From Phoronis australis (Eukaryota; Phoronida; Phoronidae): DNA of 64,000 nucleotides. Shown piece after piece: positions 62,691 to 64,000 of the stretch. Every line of letters begins with the position of its first letter. Position 1 is the stretch's first letter. The notes under the pieces were generated by a model. It did no database searches. It was not told the origin of the DNA and worked only from the letters and a program-made list of their open reading frames with translations. The stretch is taken from the NCBI GenBank assembly GCA_002633005.1, contig NMRA01000242.1:130322-194321 (forward strand), written 5' to 3'. A program made the position numbers and the translations under genes.

Positions 62691-63732
62691 TGTGTCGAGA
62701 CCTCCCTTGAATGGGTTCAGGACACGTTCCAGTTGGCTTAACAGATGTCAAAACTAATATAAATACAGTATCAATTTAAACCCAACTTTTGATGAATCTG
62801 CCACTCTTGGGAATCAATTCCTTTCAGTTTATATACTACGAGCAAATAATATTTTCCACCAACGAACTACAGCACACGGCTTTGTCGAACGAAAACTTTG
62901 GATGAAACAGTCAATTATTTGCTTTCAGGCAACAGATGTGTTTGCGCCTGGGCCTTGTACGATCTCGAGGAAATACAATCTAACATCGCCATCTTGAAAG
63001 TTGTGTCGAAGGGTGTGGCCAAATTTCGTGTTTTATGGATTCGCTGTTAAAAATAGTTCACAATATGTCGCCGACAAGTACTCTACCCACACTTCAATAA
63101 TTAGTGAATTGGAGATTTATATTTTGTGTGATACCATTTTTGTATTGCAATATGTTATATATTCCATAATAACACACTATTATAAGAGTAGGAATATAAC
63201 TTCTTTAAGGCGACACCTAACGACCACACCTTTGACCTAGTTTTAAAAAATCTGGTAATCAAAGCACCACCTTTTGGTAGTAAATATTTGTAAACTTAGC
63301 AAAGACGTCTACGTTTCTACTTTCTGTGGACTCAGTAGCGGTGTCTGAAATGTGAGCGTGCCCTGGATGATCTCAGTGAAACTGAAACGTACATTTTCGG
63401 ATTCTTCTTATATCTGTTTCCATAGCACTTTAACAGCCAGAATGCAAGACTGTATTTGTTCACGGACCCCCTCTGGGTGGGCAGGTAGAGTCATCTTCAG
63501 TCGGCGTACTATTTTCCGTTGTTTATATTATTTGAATCACGTCGCGGTTCTTGGAGGAGCTCCCTAATGGCATCCGTGGCAACAACCCTTTTTCTGTTTC
63601 TCGTATTTATATTTTTTCTAAAGGGGATACTCGAGAGGGGCCCCTATGATTGAAAAATTGTCCTTATTTTTCCTGTTTTTGTGAAACCGTGCAACGATGA
63701 AATTAACTTTCACCCTTTTCCACTGATCGGAA
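62691..63732. other. Divergent intergenic/promoter interval
   Basis: Lies between the kinase ATG and the first ATG of the right-edge gene. Contains the YY1-like site. Short open frames here (for example from 63352) lack ATG starts or splice support and were not called. Confidence 0.45.
62987..62996 (-). promoter_or_regulatory. YY1-like element in the putative kinase promoter
   Basis: CAAGATGGCG on the minus strand, about 300 bp upstream of the kinase ATG. This is the core of the YY1-type motif that sits near transcription starts of many animal housekeeping genes, oriented with the kinase. The interval 62691-63732 separates two divergently oriented genes and would hold both promoters. Confidence 0.4.
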
Positions 63733-63928
63733 ATGATAATAGCCTTTCATACTAGAATATTTGAACAGCATGTCCGTCAGTATGAACTTTTCACGAAAGG
63801 AAGGAGAAAATTTAAACTGTTCGTGAAAACCACAGAATGTGTACATGCCAAACAGCAGCATCAAGACGCTGTGTCCAAACAATTAAAAACGCGAGCTATA
63901 GTATTGGCCGAACAGAAAGATAGAAAGG
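63733..63928 (+). CDS. First coding exon of an unrecognised gene (partial)
   Basis: ATG at 63733, 65 codons open, then a donor AAG|gtgtgt at 63929. Encodes MIIAFHTRIFEQHVRQYELF then a basic, coiled-coil-like part (FTKGRRKFKLFVKTTECVHA; LKTRAIVLAEQKDRK). No domain recognised. It points away from the kinase and is separated from it by about 1 kb. Coding status rests on composition, a first ATG and the donor; the rest of the gene is outside the window. Confidence 0.55.
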
Positions 63929-64000
63929 TGTGTCCCTTATTTCATTTTCTTGTTGTGATTGCTCATCAATTCACGTAACGAGATAAATGAGTGTACCAGT

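Noticed and set aside
63352-63567. 71-codon frame upstream of the right-edge gene
   Set aside because: It starts at GTG, not ATG, and has no convincing Kozak or splice context.

Overview
The window is nuclear DNA from an invertebrate animal. It is AT-rich, has GT-AG introns and standard-code exons, is crowded with minisatellites and small DNA transposons, and carries three single-N assembly joins (37532, 43070, 49577). The encoded proteins and repeat types suggest a marine bilaterian, but the sequence alone does not fix the phylum.

One gene dominates. On the minus strand, about 11.4 to 62.7 kb encodes a GCKIII-subfamily Ste20 kinase, the family of vertebrate STK24/MST3, STK25/YSK1 and STK26/MST4 and of fly GckIII. 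I could place 15 sequential coding exon positions, all with matching phases. They run from a 15-nt first coding exon at 62690 to a last exon ending at 11409 that encodes the C-terminal segment which in this family dimerises with PDCD10/CCM3. Two features stand out. First, two homologous versions of one kinase-domain exon lie 325 bp apart (32101-31913 and 31587-31402), which looks like a mutually exclusive pair. Second, exons 8 to 14 form a row of phase 0-0 exons between kinase domain and tail, including one of 357 codons, so the linker could be cut and pasted without changing frame. Using all of exons 8-14 and one of the pair gives about 935 residues.

At the left edge, the 3' part of a plus-strand gene (exons from 1 to 6844, poly(A) signals near 7825 and 8244) encodes a proline- and charge-rich protein I do not recognise. 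It converges tail to tail with the kinase. At the right edge, a plus-strand gene begins near 63733 and faces away from the kinase, so the two probably share the interval 62.7-63.7 kb as promoter DNA.

The kinase's 23.6-kb intron 1 (39090-62675) and the smaller introns hold most of the repeats. These include an approximately 1.65-kb satellite of 49-bp units with a higher-order 294-bp period (41420-43069), and elements flanked by TTAA duplications (2409-3287 with an inverted-repeat THAP fragment; 21435-22810; 51776-54188). The last of these is interrupted by a second transposon (52264-53349), and the uninterrupted relative in the window shows the empty site and the TA duplication. There are also a three-copy MITE family and a composite repeat built of about 140-bp modules. 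Kinase exon 3 appears twice, at 99% identity, on the two sides of an N; this is almost certainly an assembly artefact.
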